NCBI RefSeq assembly: GCF_004379255.2
Contig: NC_056046.1
Location: forward strand, 14,446,001 to 14,510,000
Source of the DNA: Salvia splendens
Taxonomy: Eukaryota; Streptophyta; Magnoliopsida; Lamiales; Lamiaceae
Reading direction: 5' to 3'
Length of the DNA: 64,000 bases
Shown: positions 49,219 through 60,679 of the stretch, one piece after another
Layout of the letters: each line of letters begins with the position of its first letter
Numbering within the stretch: position 1 is the first letter of the stretch
Translations under genes and position numbers: made by a program
The notes under the pieces: generated by a model
Database searches by the model: none
Told to the model about the DNA's origin: nothing
Seen by the model: the letters and a program-made list of their open reading frames with translations, nothing else

Positions 49219-51955
49219 CTCCCCCTCAAGTTAAGTAATGAGATTTCCCATTTTTAACTTGCCCAATACTTCACCAAAACTTCTTGCATCTACAGCCTTC
49301 GTGAGGATATCTGCTAACTGGTCCTTTGAACTAACAAATGGAAGATCTATCACCCTTGCTTCTATATTTTCTTTGATGAAATGCCGGTCTACTTCAACAT
49401 GCTTTGTTCAATCGTGTTGTACCGGATTTTCAGATATACTAATCGATGCTTTATTGTCACAAAAGAGTTTGCACGGCTCTTTTGACATCAAGCCAAGTTT
49501 TGTCATTTACTTCTTCAGCCATAGGATCTATGTCAATCCACTTTTGATCCCACGAAATTTTGCTTTTGCGCTTGATATGGCTACCACCTTTTGCTTCTTA
49601 CTCCGTCAAGTCACCAGATTACCCCCAAGGAAGGTAAAGTACCTTGCTGTCGATTTTCGATCATTCGGGTTCCCTACCCAATCTGCATCTGTGAACCCAT
49701 GCACATCCAAATTCACGTGGTTCTCGAATAAGATCCCGTGCCCTGGTGTCCCCTTCAAATAGTGCACAATTCTCAAGGCTGCTTCCCAGTGATCGGCTTG
49801 AGGCTTATGCATGAGCTGACTGATTACTCCCACGGCATATGCAATATCAGGTCTAGTATGAGAGAGATAGATAAGTTTACCCACCAGTCGTTGATATCTT
49901 GTTTGGTGAGTGAGTTCGGCTCCTTCAGTCAGTCGGAGACCATGATTCTGCATCATTGGGGTTTCTGCGGGCTTGCAATCTAGCATCCCTATTTCAGCCA
50001 AGAGATCCAAAACATATTTTCATTGGCTTATAAATATTCCCTTCTTGGATTGCATTACTTCAATGCCCAGAAAATATTTCAATTGGCCCAAGTCCTTCAT
50101 TTCAAATTCGGCAAATAGGTTCTTCCTCAACTGCTTGATTTCTTCCTCATCTCCTCAGTAAGGATCATATCGTCCACATAAATAATCAGACATGTGATCA
50201 TCCCTTCTTTCCTCTTTAGGAACAAAGTATGATCTGAATTACTTTGTTTGTATCCATACTAATTCTTTACTTCCGTAAATCTTCCAAACCATGCCCTTGG
50301 TGACTGCTTTAAACCATAAAGAGTCTTCTTGAGCTTACACACCTCTCCTGTCTTGAATTCCCCATCAAATCCTGGCGGGGCTTCCATATAGATTGGTCGA
50401 GTCAGCTCTCCATGCAAGAAAGCATTAGTTACATCAAACTGATGCAGTGGCCAGTTTTTTGTTGCAGCAACAGAGAACAGTACACAGATAGTATTCATCT
50501 TAGCTACTGGTGAGAAGGTCTCTGCATAATCGACTCCATAGGTTTGAGTATAGCCTTTTGCTACTAACCTCGCTTTGTAGCGATCAATCAACCTATCTGG
50601 TTTCCTCTTGATTGTGAACACCCAACGGCACCCAACTGGTCTAGATCCTTCTGGTCTCATACATACTTCCCACGTTTTGCTTTTCATTAGTGCATTCATT
50701 TCTACAAGCATTACCTCTCTCCAATGTGGGATTCTCATTGCTTCTTCCGCCGTTCTAGGAAGCGCTTCTTCCTCATATAGGGCCGCCATAAAGGCCCTTG
50801 CCATTATCAAGATTTTTGTAGGGAGACAATTCACCAAGTAAACAGATGTAGCAACTGCCTCAGGCCACAAAAATTTTGGAACATTAGAGTAAAAAAACAA
50901 AGCACGAGTGATTTCCATAATGATCCTATTTTTCCTTTCGGCTACTCCATTTTGTTCGGGGGTATATGGGCACGAGGTTTGGTAAACTAACCCTTCATCC
51001 ACGAAAAAATTTGACATTTCCCGATTGACAAACTCCCTCCCATTATCAGACCTAAGGACTTTTATAGTCGTCTGAAATTGAGTCTGGATTAGTTTGTAAA
51101 AAGGGATAAATTTTTCGTAAACTTCAGATTTGTTTTTTTAAAAATATACCCACGTCATTCTTGAACAATCATCCACAAATAATAAGAAATATCTAAAATC
51201 ATGATCACCAATAACGGACGCGGGGCCCAAAACATCAGCATGCACAAGTGAAAAAAGGCTCTTAACACGAGTTTCAGTAGACTTAAAAGATTGTCTATGG
51301 CTCTTTGCCAAAACACAAGATTCATAATCAAAATCCTTAAGATGGGAAAATTAGGAAAAAACAGTTTAAAATAACCAAGAGATGGGTGACCTAAACATCT
51401 GTGCCACAACCAAGCGTCTCGAGTTGCAGATCCGTGAGCCAGCATTGCGGCACTGCCTTGGTGAGCCATCTCATCAACATAGTAGAGGCCTTGACGCTTA
51501 GTGTCACGCCCAATTATCCTCCTCGTCCTGATATCCTGTAATACACAGAAATTGGGATGCATTAGTAATGTACAATTTAATTCCTTCGTCACGTGGCTAA
51601 TAGACATCACCTTATGTGACAGTTTGGGAACATAGAGACAATTTGACAGTTTGAACGTCAGTGAGATCTCAATTGTTCCACTCCCCTCTACTGAAGTAAA
51701 TTCCCCATCCGCAGTTTGTATATGACTTTTCATAGTACCACAAAAATTCACAAAATCCTCTTTATCATGTGTCATAGTATCGGTCGCCGCACAGTAAAAA
51801 ATCCACCTGCTATCCTTTTTTCTAGACTTATGTTGTACAGTACATGCAATAGGTAGTTTATGCAATATTTCAAAACTGTTGGGACTAATATATAAATCAT
51901 CACATAGTATGGGGTTCTTTTCCGGATTAGTCAAAGTATGGGGGGAAAATTGCAT
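49219..51955 (-). pseudogene. copia pol remnant: protease, integrase, RT, RNase H
   Basis: Minus-strand order. 51155-51955 holds the protease region, where the usual Asp-Ser-Gly reads YCAATDTMTHD, and the pre-integrase His-Cys motif (LWHRCLGHPSLGYFKLF). 50259-51017 joins an integrase part (YTPEQNGVAERKNR) directly to the RT start (VGCRWVFTIKRKPD, RLVAKGYTQTYGVDYAETFS, KTLYGLKQSPRAW). An RT YVDDM active site is readable near 50164-50190. 49606-50010 holds the RNase H part (YLSHTRPDIAYAVGV, GFTDADWVGNPNDRKS). Stops, frameshifts, the changed protease site and a deletion between integrase and RT make it dead. Confidence 0.9.
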
Positions 51956-52442
51956 AATATGGGGTATTTTTTGTAATTTTCAAAAATTAAGGGGGTTGGG
52001 CTTTAAAATATAAGAAGGGCAGGGGTTATGAAACCCCTTGCCCATTACCACCTTCGGTTGAGCCGCCGCCCTCTGCTCCTCCGATCTGACCGGCGAACGC
52101 CGCCTGCCCCACCTCTTCTCCTCTTCTGCCGCCGCCGTTGCGTGGGGCTCCTCCTTCGGCGACTCACCCATGGGCGACAGTCTCGGTTCCGCCGATTTCC
52201 TCCATTCCAATGGCCAATTTCGCCTTCCCCTTTTGATTCTCATCCCACCACCCCGGAAAACCGATCAATTTGAAGCAGGTTTCCCGGGTATGCTTGTTCA
52301 TCCCACAGTTTGAGCACCATAATTTGGTCTTTTCGGGTTTGGTTGCTCCGTGGCGGTTGTTGGTGGCAGCGAGATTTTGTCCGGGATGGGGCGGCGCTTG
52401 TTGAGGAGGAAATCTATTCCGGGCTCCAAATCCGAGACCTAC

Positions 52443-53138
52443 TCAGTTCGTTGCGCCGGTTGGGTCGGGGTTTGCCGCCGGCATGATTTTCAGCTGTGTG
52501 GCTTCCCGTTTCACCCATCCGTACGCGACGTCTACTGGTGGCGCCGGGCTCTCCTTGAGGATATCCCTTCTGGTTCCTTCGAATTGGGGGTTTAGTCCCG
52601 CCAAGAATTTATATAACCTTCGGGTATTGATGATATTTCGGTACTCACCGATTCCTTTGTCGCAACAGGTGATGGTATTGGTTTGGCATTGATCAATTTC
52701 GATCCAAACCCCGTGCAGGGTTCTCCAGTAGGTCTCCAGATCCATGTCCCCTTGGACGATCCGACTTGCCTTGTCTTCCAAGTCGTATATCATATACGAA
52801 TCTGACATGCTTTGGTACGTCACCGCCAGGCTCTCCCAAATCTCCTTCACACTTTGGTGATGTGCGAAATCTCCGACGATCTCGATTTCCATATTGTCCA
52901 CCATCCAGAAGAAGACCACTAAATCGGTCTCCTCCCACTCCAGATACTCCTTATCGGTTGGTTTTGGGGGTTCCGACACTCCGTTGATGTGCCTTAACGC
53001 CCTTCTGCTCCCAATGGCGACTCGCATCAGCCGAGCCCATAGTGGATAGTTCCGTCCATTTAGCTTGAATGCTACTGTAACATTCTTGCTTGCTTTGAGT
53101 TTGAGTTCGCCGGATTTAACGTCTTCTTCTTCTGACAT
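52443..53138 (-). pseudogene. copia gag (UBN2-type) region
   Basis: The frame from MSEEEDVKSGELKLKASKNV contains the copia gag block: FKLNGRNYPLWARLMRVAIG, KEYLEWEETDLVVFFWMVDN, YDLEDKASRIVQGDMDLETYW and RLYKFLAGLNPQFEGTRRDI. The frame stays open for 231 residues. The zinc-knuckle part downstream (51.98-52.24 kb) is shifted out of frame, so the gag-pol polyprotein is broken. Confidence 0.88.
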
Positions 53139-53216
53139 TTTCAGGTTTCGAAGGTCCTCTGTCTTCTGGCCGGGACAAGGTATATGGCTATATTCTGAGC
53201 CTCTGCTCTGATATCA

Positions 53217-53401
53217 TGTTGAGAAGGGATTTCATATTCATTCTTGTATGTTCACTATGAAAGGAGTTACACGCCTAAAATAGGCAGATGAGATTTTACA
53301 GATGATAAGATATTAACATGATTTACCCTTGCTATAAATCAGGAAAGATTAATTGTAATTGACTCGTAATCTTCGCATATCTTTAGTAATATCTTCAAAC
53401 A
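53217..53401 (-). repeat. 5' LTR of the copia element
   Basis: 185 bp, adjacent to the primer-binding-like site at 53205-53216. Confidence 0.9.
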
Positions 53402-53787
53402 ATCTCAATTTATGTCACAATTAGCAAAACTAATTAAGTAGCTAGGCGTTGCTATAAATTGCGTATTTAAAAATGATTGTCAACCACATCAACGTGCATT
53501 ATTATATTTCGCTATGATGTGAAGAGTTATATAAGTTGTCACTCAATTTCTATATATATGCCATTCATTTTTCAGTCAGGGTTTAATTCACTATTTTCAC
53601 ACAAAAATTAGCCTCGACGAATGAAAATATTACACACATGATATATAAGTACTCAAAAATCAGGAAAGCATTTCTTATTAATTGATGGTGTTGTATTAAT
53701 ATATTGCATAATTTTCAAAATTCCACACGGATAAATTAAGCCGATTTGCTATTAGTATATAACTATATATATAGCACGACAAAAGAG
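53402..53787. other. AT-rich intergenic DNA
   Basis: No gene or element recognised between the copia LTR and the next Harbinger element. Confidence 0.5.
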
Positions 53788-53790
53788 TAA

Positions 53791-55690
53791 CGCCATACAC
53801 ATATCTATCTCAACACCGTCTCAATACCCTCTAATCCCTTAACTATTCATGGGGTTCACTGCACTTTTTATCTCCTCTCTTAACTAAAAGACAAAACCTG
53901 CAACCCACCATCTCTTAACCATCTCATCCCTTAACTATTCATTCAATTTCATTTTTTATTTTTATTTCCAACAAATTCAATTAATAAAAACACACTCCAT
54001 TAAATAAAAGAAAATTACAATTTAAAATCCTAAAAATTAAAAAACACATAATTAAAATCTTTAAAAAATAAAAAAGATATAATTTAAAATACTACAAATT
54101 AAAAATTGCACACATAAATTATAAAAACTACTCCGCCGGCGAATCATCCCCCGAAGGCGGTGGCGGTGCACCCGTTTGAGGCGGAATACCAAGTTGTCTT
54201 GGCAGATACGCAATGTCGGCAAGATGGGCTTGATATTTGCCAGGCGTCATGCGGGAAGTGTCAGCCATTGTGGCGGTGAAGTACATGGACATTAGGGAGG
54301 GTGGCGGCCCTTGGGAGCCCACCTGGCTTGATTCGCCTCGGCCCCTCCCTGCGCGAGCTTTAGCTGCATTCTTCGCCTTGTTCCCTTGCGGCCGACGTCG
54401 TGTACCGGAGGAGTCCCCTGCATCGGATGTCGGGAACTCAACCTCTTGTGAGACGTTGCCTTTCCCGCCCTCTCTAGACGAGTATTGGCCACCCGCAGTT
54501 TGCTTCGTGCGTTTTGAGCTCGAGCCCGTGCTGGACTGGACACCGTCAGCCCACCTATCAAGCTCTTTGACCGACTGCCAAACATTGGCATGTTTGAAAT
54601 CTTTTTTGGTGTTGGCTTTAAAGACTCGCAAAGTCGCTCTCAGAATGTCAGATCCACTGGCTCCGCTTTGGTAATTCTCTGCTTCATGCTTGTAGACCCC
54701 ACGAAATAGTTTGATATCATTGTCGGCTCGCTCAAAATGACTGCGAAGCATCTTCATGTTGCGGCGGAAGGTCCCCTTTGGCTTTTGCTCGTTGTATATG
54801 TCGGTGACCTTATCCCAAAAACACTTGCGGGTTTGTTGATTCCTGACGATGGGATCGTACGACGTGTTGAGTCAAGCGTCGAACAGAGCCATCGTCTCCG
54901 CGGAGCTGTATGGATGACGGCCTAGGTCCTCCATCGTCTCGTCCTCCTCCTCCTCTTCCTCCTCGTTTCCGGATCCGCGACTGGCGGAGCTTCCATCGCC
55001 TTGTCCTCCTTCTCTTCTGGCTCGTCCTCCTCCGTCTCCTCCTATTCTAGTTCCTATCAGAAGGTTTTTCGGAGTGTGTTCCTTCGGAATATTCTCTCTA
55101 ATTTGGGATAATCTATGTGTTTGCCCATACCTCGGGGCGGAGGGACGATAGTATGCATCAATTGGAAAAGATGGTTTTTGGTATGCCGGCGTCGACGAGC
55201 CTTGGGTGCCCGGCAACGAACCGGAACCGGAAGCACCCAAAACATTGTACATGCCCCCAAGTCGACAAACGCGTTCTAGTCGTAGCCACCCTCGCCACCA
55301 GAGTTTCCGTCACAGGACATTTTTGCAGAAATTGGAGAGGAAAGAGAGATGATATGATAGTGATGAGAAGAAAAAAACATGAGAGATAGTGTGTGTGTGT
55401 GTGAAATGAAAGAGGTAATGGGAGTATTTATAGAATAAAAAAAGAAAAAAATAAAATTTATCGTTTCAAACGGTAATATTACCGTTTTAAAATTTAAATT
55501 AAATTTTTTTTTCGGAAAATCGATTTTTTTAAAAAAATTATTTATTGCGTCAGCATGACGACGCCCACTCACGGGCCGGCGAGTGGGCGTCACGCCTCGC
55601 GACGTGGCGAGCTGGCTCGCCAGCTTCATCGAGGCGGAGGGCCACGGGACGCGACGGGAGAGCCGCATCGAGACGGTGATGTGGATGCTC
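53791..55690 (-). mobile_element. PIF/Harbinger element, ORF1-only
   Basis: A 1.9 kb element flanked by TAA (53788-53790 and 55691-55693). The right end (reverse complement) is GAGCATCCACATCACCGTCTC. The left end is CGCCATACACAT, then about 10 extra bases, then CAACACCGTCTC. From the right end inward it has a GC-rich hairpin-prone block, an AT-rich block, CTATAAATAC (plus-strand 55424-55433, reversed) and an ORF1 gene on the minus strand. No transposase is present. Confidence 0.85.
54128..55320 (-). pseudogene. Harbinger ORF1 (Myb/SANT-like) protein, broken
   Basis: Starts ATGTCCTGTGACGG at 55320. It is broken by a TAG at about 55276 and a frameshift before 55252. The main frame then reads MYNVLGASGSGSLPGTQ, a Tyr/Pro-rich part, an acidic run (NEEEEEEEDETMEDLG) and the start of the Myb/SANT-like block (TMALFDA), where a TGA (54872-54874) replaces the usual Trp codon. 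It continues with KCFWDKVTDIYNEQKPKGTF, MLRSHFERADNDIKLFRGVY, ENYQSGASGSD, VWQSVKELDRWADG and a basic Gly/Arg tail, ending at 54128. The family is often annotated as NAM-associated or glutathione S-transferase T3-like; in Harbinger transposons it is the DNA-binding partner of the transposase. Confidence 0.87.
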
Positions 55691-55693
55691 TAA

Positions 55694-57683
55694 CACGCGA
55701 TAGATCATGATCTCTTCCCAATATTGATTAGGTGAGAGCCTGACTTAGTTTAGTACTTATATTGCAAGTTGCTCTTTTGTCTCTATAATTTAGTTCGAGT
55801 TGTTCAAGTGCATTATTTTTTAAGTTTATAAAAATTTCGAAATGATTGTATATATATTAATTAAACAAAAAGCGCATAACATGCATATAAGTGTCATAAA
55901 TTAATGTATAATTATTTCTATACATACCAATCAAATGAGGCATCTTTATTTGCTTGATGTGATGATCTCATTTCTCACATGCACACATATTGTAAACTAT
56001 TTACATCAAATCACGCTGATCTAATCTTATGAATGCATGTCGTTTGGCATTTTTCTTCGACATCAAAAAAATCAACGCGCACGTGAATATATTAGCATAT
56101 ATAGTGAATTAAACTCGAGATTTCATTAGGGAATTCAATGCTAGCTATCTAGTAGCCAATATTTTACTCATTAATCCATTGTTAGGCGAAGTAATCCAAG
56201 TCCAAATCAAATAAAATGTAGAATCAATTAGTCAGAGATGAAGTTCTATCAATATAAGACATGCAATTAATGTACATGATTCCCATCGCTAGCACATGAT
56301 GTACCACTCTAAATAAAATATTTATATGTCTTGGTATATCCAAATGTCGATGTGGTCGATAACGACTTATTTCTTTCGCTAATCGTTTCAAATTAAGTAG
56401 TTGTTGAATATCTAAGATAAGTGCTCATTAATTTAGCTAATAATCAACGCCGGTTATTCTAAATTCTAATTATTGTTTTAATTAATTACGCCGTGTCGAA
56501 CAACGCCTTTTTATTCTGCTGATTTCACCTCTCTTAGCGTGTTAATTTCTACACAACCAAAATTACAAAATAAAAATGAATCATTAAATTAATATAAGAT
56601 CATTTATAATCAATTCTCAACGTTTAGATATATTGTTGCAAATTAACTTGACCCAATTTTTCGAAACATTTGAGTGATGTCTATATCTTTTGAATCATAG
56701 TACGTAGTATAGTAAATTTCTCTCTTATTTTTCTAGCTCTCTTTAGAGATGAGTTTTAGTAAATTGAGGACCTTTGAAAACTATTATTCGAACTATTCTC
56801 ATATATTGTGGATTTCATGGAAGGCCTTCAATCTATTTTGAGTAACGTTGAATGTACGTCTAAATTTGAGCTCCAAACTTGCCCAAAGAATAAGATAAAA
56901 GAACTTAACATATCACGAATCAGAAGGTTGAGTTTGTTGAAACTTGAAACAATTTGAAATCATTCAGTCTAATTTGTAATAGCATATATTGAACGGTTGA
57001 GATTTGATTTATATAATTTTCTTATTCTAGTATATATATAATTAATAGGTTTAGTTAATTTGTCGGCAATAGTCCTCATCAATTAATTTTGTAAGAATTC
57101 TTTTCTGATGAGGCATGCATATAATCAATAGAAAAAAAATCTTGAACAAGCTTTGACCCTTAATTCATTATTAGGTACAATATGTTTGGCCCTTATATTT
57201 TATGTGCGAATCTGGCTCACCAAACATGTTTAAGGGCATAAATTAATTTAGTACTACTACTATTTGAAGAGCCAATGAGGTTCACTCTTATTTCAACATT
57301 TGCTATGATTTTATTGTAGTACTATAAATAAAGTTGTCGTACATGATGAAGGGGCTTTGAACACGTCTATTATTTGTGGCTCAAGGACTGGAGTTTATAT
57401 AATATAAAGGAAAATATACAATTTAGTTCAAGTAATTTGTCTTTTCAAATATTCCATTTAATCAAAATATTTTAATTAACAGCATTACCCAAAACAAGTT
57501 CTCTGAATTGCAGTTTGACTCCCTCAAAAATTGTGTTCTGGTTCCTTTAAAGTTTAAAATTTGTCATTTGGTACAAGAAAGTTGAGAAACGAATGATTTT
57601 GTTACAAATTCACTTTCATGTGGTGAAGTTCTTGTACTGTTTGATCACCATATTAACTTTCACTAAGCAAAATATACCAAGTA
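55694..57683. other. AT-rich intergenic DNA
   Basis: About 2 kb with no gene, element or RNA recognised. Confidence 0.5.
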
Positions 57684-57951
57684 CTACTGCTATTTTTCCG
57701 TTCCAGCTAAGATGACATACTTTTCTTTTTAGTTTGTCACAAATAAGATGACACATTTCTATTTTTGATAATCTTCTTTCTCCAATTAATATACCCAACC
57801 AGTTTTTCTTACTACAATTAAAATATTCAACTCTTTTTCTCTCTCTATTTAATACTTAAACCCACTTTTTATCTCTCCAATTAAACACATTAACTAATAA
57901 CTCATAAAATCTTATGCCGACTAAGAAACGTGTCATCTTAGCCAGAGGGAG
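57684..57951. mobile_element. Stowaway-like MITE
   Basis: The ends are inverted: left CTACTGCTATTTTTCCGTTC followed by CAGCTAAGATGACA, right (reverse complement) CTCCCTCTGGCTAAGATGAC. A TA follows at 57952-57953. The left terminus has diverged from the consensus. Confidence 0.75.
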
Positions 57952-58202
57952 TACTGTATTTCTCTATTAGATGTGTTTTATGTTGAGAGTGACTAAGATT
58001 TTTTTACATATTGTTGCAAGATTTTAAATCACTTCGAAATTGACAAGATGCTGTTTGCAGTGTATGATGTTCAGTGTACCAAACTTATTTCCACTTTAAA
58101 TATTTCCTCTTTTTTCTATTCTTTAATTCCAATATTTTAATATTGGCTTAATTTTGCAGTTTATTCCATCCAGTTGGAATATTATAAGTTTTTCTATCAT
58201 TA

Positions 58203-60219
58203 GCATCCACATCCGTGCTCTTGCCAATGAGCACGGATGTGGGCCCGGACCCACTTTTACTCCCTGCTCTTAGGCAAGAGCACAACACCCACATCCGTGC
58301 TCTTCCGTAAGGACAAGTTCAATGGTCACACCATTCTATTATTCAATTTAAATAAAAACATTTCCACAATATTAAAATGCATTAAAAATAACCGGAATAA
58401 TATTACAAATTATAAAAAATTAAAAATTACATAATTAAAATCCTAAAATTTAAATTTTCATAATTAAAGTCTTAAAAATTAAAAATTACATAATTTAAAT
58501 CCTAAAAATTAAAAATTACATAATTAGATTCATAAAAATTACTCGTGGCCGAATTTCACCCAAATGTGTTTGATTAGGTCTTCTTGTAGCTCAACGTGGG
58601 TTCGGGTATCGCGCATTGTGTGCCTTGTTTTGATCCTCTCACCCACCGCGGTATGCACACCTCGGCGTGGGGGAGACCTCGCTGTTGAGCTTTCGGCTTC
58701 ATCCTTGTCGTAAAAGCTAGCCGCCCTCGGTCCTTCGTCGGCTATAATCGTGTTGTGCAAGATAATACACGTGTACATGATGTCGGCGATATTTTTCACG
58801 TACCACAGCCGAGACGGGGCCTTCACAATGTTGAATCGGGCTTGAAGGACCCCAAAAGCTCTTTCGACGTCTTTACGAGCGGACTCTTGACGCTGCGCAA
58901 AAAGAACCCGTCTCGGGTCTTGCAGGTTGCTGAGCGTCTTCACGAAGGTCGACCACCTTGGGTAGATACCATCGGCGAGATAGTAACCCATGTGGTATGT
59001 ATTTCCGTTGACGGTGTAGTCGATCGCCGGTGCTACACCATTCAACACATCATTGAAGAGTGGTGAAGAATAGAGCACGTTCAAGTCGTTGTTGGATCCG
59101 GCAACACCGAAATATGCATGCCAAATCCATAGGCGGTAGTCGGCGACCGCTTCAAGGACAAGTGTTGGGCCGCCGCCGCTTAAGTTTTGCCCCCTCCAAG
59201 CAGTCGGGCAATTCTTCCACCTCCAATGTATGCAGTCAATGCTGCCAAGTATACCGGGAAAACCATGGACTGTTTCGTGAAGACGAAGCAACCGTTGACA
59301 ATCATCGGTGGTGGGTGCCCAAAGGAATTCATCCCCAAAAGCTGAACGAACACCCTCGCAAAAATTTTTAAGGCAAAGGATTCCAGTGGACTCACCGATA
59401 TGCAAATACTCGTCGAAGAGGTCAGCCGTTTGCCCAGTAGCAAGTTGTCGGATGGCACACGTACACTTTTGCAACGCCGAGAGACTTTGCCGACCGGCTG
59501 CGTCTGTACTTGTTTGAAAGTATTCAACACGGGCGGACAATGAGTTGACAATACGGATAAACAAGCGTTTTGACATGCGAAAACGAAGCCGAAAGTAATC
59601 TTTCGGAAACCGCGGCTGGTCGGAAAAATAGTCGGCAACGAGCCTTTCGTTGGCCCTCTCCCGGTCACTATGGATGTATCGGCGAGTTGATCTAGTTGGT
59701 TGAGAAGGAGGGGTGAGGGTATTCGTTGCGACATAGGCTTCATAGGCGGCACGATGTTGTTCATAGTATTCTTGTTCTTCGCGCTCTGCTTCCGCAATGA
59801 GATGAGTGAAATCAATTTGAGGGTTTGAGTGAGAGAGGAGGATGTAGATATAAGTTGTATGAAAAATATGAATGAGAGATGATTTGATGTGAAAAATGGA
59901 TGATGAATGTGTGTATTTATAGATGATTTTGGGGATAATAACAATCAAAAAAATAAAATAAAAAAAAATCCAGAAAAAGGGTAAAAAAAAGGGGGCCAGA
60001 TTTTTGGGATTCTGAATTTTTTTTGGGGTATTACTTTCGATTTAAAAAAATTGAATTTCCAACGGAAATGTCGTTGGCCAATCAGAACGCGCCACGTCAG
60101 CTGCTCGCTGGCACGAACGTGCTCGATGCATCCAGCAGCACCGCGCCAGCGGCGGACAGCGGTGTCGTGCCGCTGGCACGGACGGACGGACAGCTTCCTG
60201 CTCACCGCTGCGGATGCTC
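58203..60219 (-). mobile_element. PIF/Harbinger element, transposase-only, long open frame
   Basis: A 2.0 kb element flanked by TTA (58200-58202 and 60220-60222). The ends are left GCATCCACATCCGTGC and right (reverse complement) GAGCATCCGCAGCGGTGAGC. The left subterminal part has nested palindromes (GAGCACGGATGTGG). The right subterminal part is GC-rich with inverted motifs (GTGCCAGCGGCACG), then a TATA box and leader. The only gene is a transposase. The deleted copy at 14.05-14.71 kb is a member of the same family. Confidence 0.93.
58539..59816 (-). CDS. Harbinger (HARBI1-like) transposase, no internal stop but no ATG
   Basis: From 59816 the frame is uninterrupted to the stop at 58539 (425 residues). 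All blocks are present: QKCTCAIRQLATGQTADLFD, first catalytic Asp in GSIDCIHWRWKNCP, WIWHAYFGVAGSNNDLN, second Asp in LADGIYPRW, Glu in ARKDVERAFGVLQARF, and CIILHNTIIADEGP. The open frame continues upstream to 59948, but that part covers the TATA box (CTATAAATAC, minus strand, 59913-59922) and leader, so it is not coding. Downstream of the TATA box there is no ATG before the conserved region. The codon at 59814-59816 is ATT where a Met would be expected (followed by DFTHLIAEAE), suggesting start-codon loss. The coding body is otherwise the best preserved of the three copies. Confidence 0.85.
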   Translation of the reverse strand: MDFTHLIAEAEREEQEYYEQHRAAYEAYVATNTLTPPSQPTRSTRRYIHSDRERANERLVADYFSDQPRFPKDYFRLRFRMSKRLFIRIVNSLSARVEYFQTSTDAAGRQSLSALQKCTCAIRQLATGQTADLFDEYLHIGESTGILCLKNFCEGVRSAFGDEFLWAPTTDDCQRLLRLHETVHGFPGILGSIDCIHWRWKNCPTAWRGQNLSGGGPTLVLEAVADYRLWIWHAYFGVAGSNNDLNVLYSSPLFNDVLNGVAPAIDYTVNGNTYHMGYYLADGIYPRWSTFVKTLSNLQDPRRVLFAQRQESARKDVERAFGVLQARFNIVKAPSRLWYVKNIADIMYTCIILHNTIIADEGPRAASFYDKDEAESSTARSPPRRGVHTAVGERIKTRHTMRDTRTHVELQEDLIKHIWVKFGHE

Positions 60220-60679
60220 TTATTAGCTAATTCTTATTATTAGGATTGATTAATCTAAAGTTGGGATGTGACAATTTTAAACAAATTTTAGAAATAAATT
60301 AAAGTTATACTATCATACTATAGCAAAAAAAAACAATCTTTATTCTTATAGAAATTAATTTAAATATCGATGTTATAGTGATATACAAAGAGTAGATATC
60401 TTGTAGGAGTAGTACACAGAATTGTAGAACACAGAATTGGATCGATTGCAATTTGTAAATAGTAACAGTAACTTGTACAAGACATAACAGAATTAAACTA
60501 TCAAAACATATACTAGTACAAAATTGAGTCCCTATTTGCACTATGAAAATGCTGGTAAAGATCCATTTTTCAAAACTATCATTTTCTACCTAAGACTTTA
60601 CACTCAAGACAGTGCATGGATTGATTATATCCAATAAACTCATCTCCTATTTACATCCCTTAATTAATAAATTAATCAT
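60220..60679. other. 3' side of LOR copy 2, AT-rich
   Basis: Contains the Harbinger right target site and probably the LOR copy 2 3' UTR. No other feature seen. Confidence 0.45.

Larger units (their letters stand above)
49033..53401 (-). mobile_element. Ty1/copia retrotransposon, decayed
   Basis: Matching LTRs at 49033-49218 and 53217-53401 (about 185 bp, TGTTGA...AACA on the plus strand). The element reads on the minus strand: the primer site TGATATCAGAGC (plus-strand 53205-53216) lies next to the upstream LTR, and a polypurine tract (CTTGAGGGGGAG on minus) precedes the other LTR. Gag, protease/integrase, RT and RNase H remnants follow in copia order. The flanks ATCTA and ATCTC are a near-match target duplication. 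Confidence 0.92.

Noticed and set aside
59180..59944. 254-codon minus-strand frame overlapping the transposase
   Set aside because: A shifted frame of the same strand; the conserved HARBI1 motifs are in the other frame.
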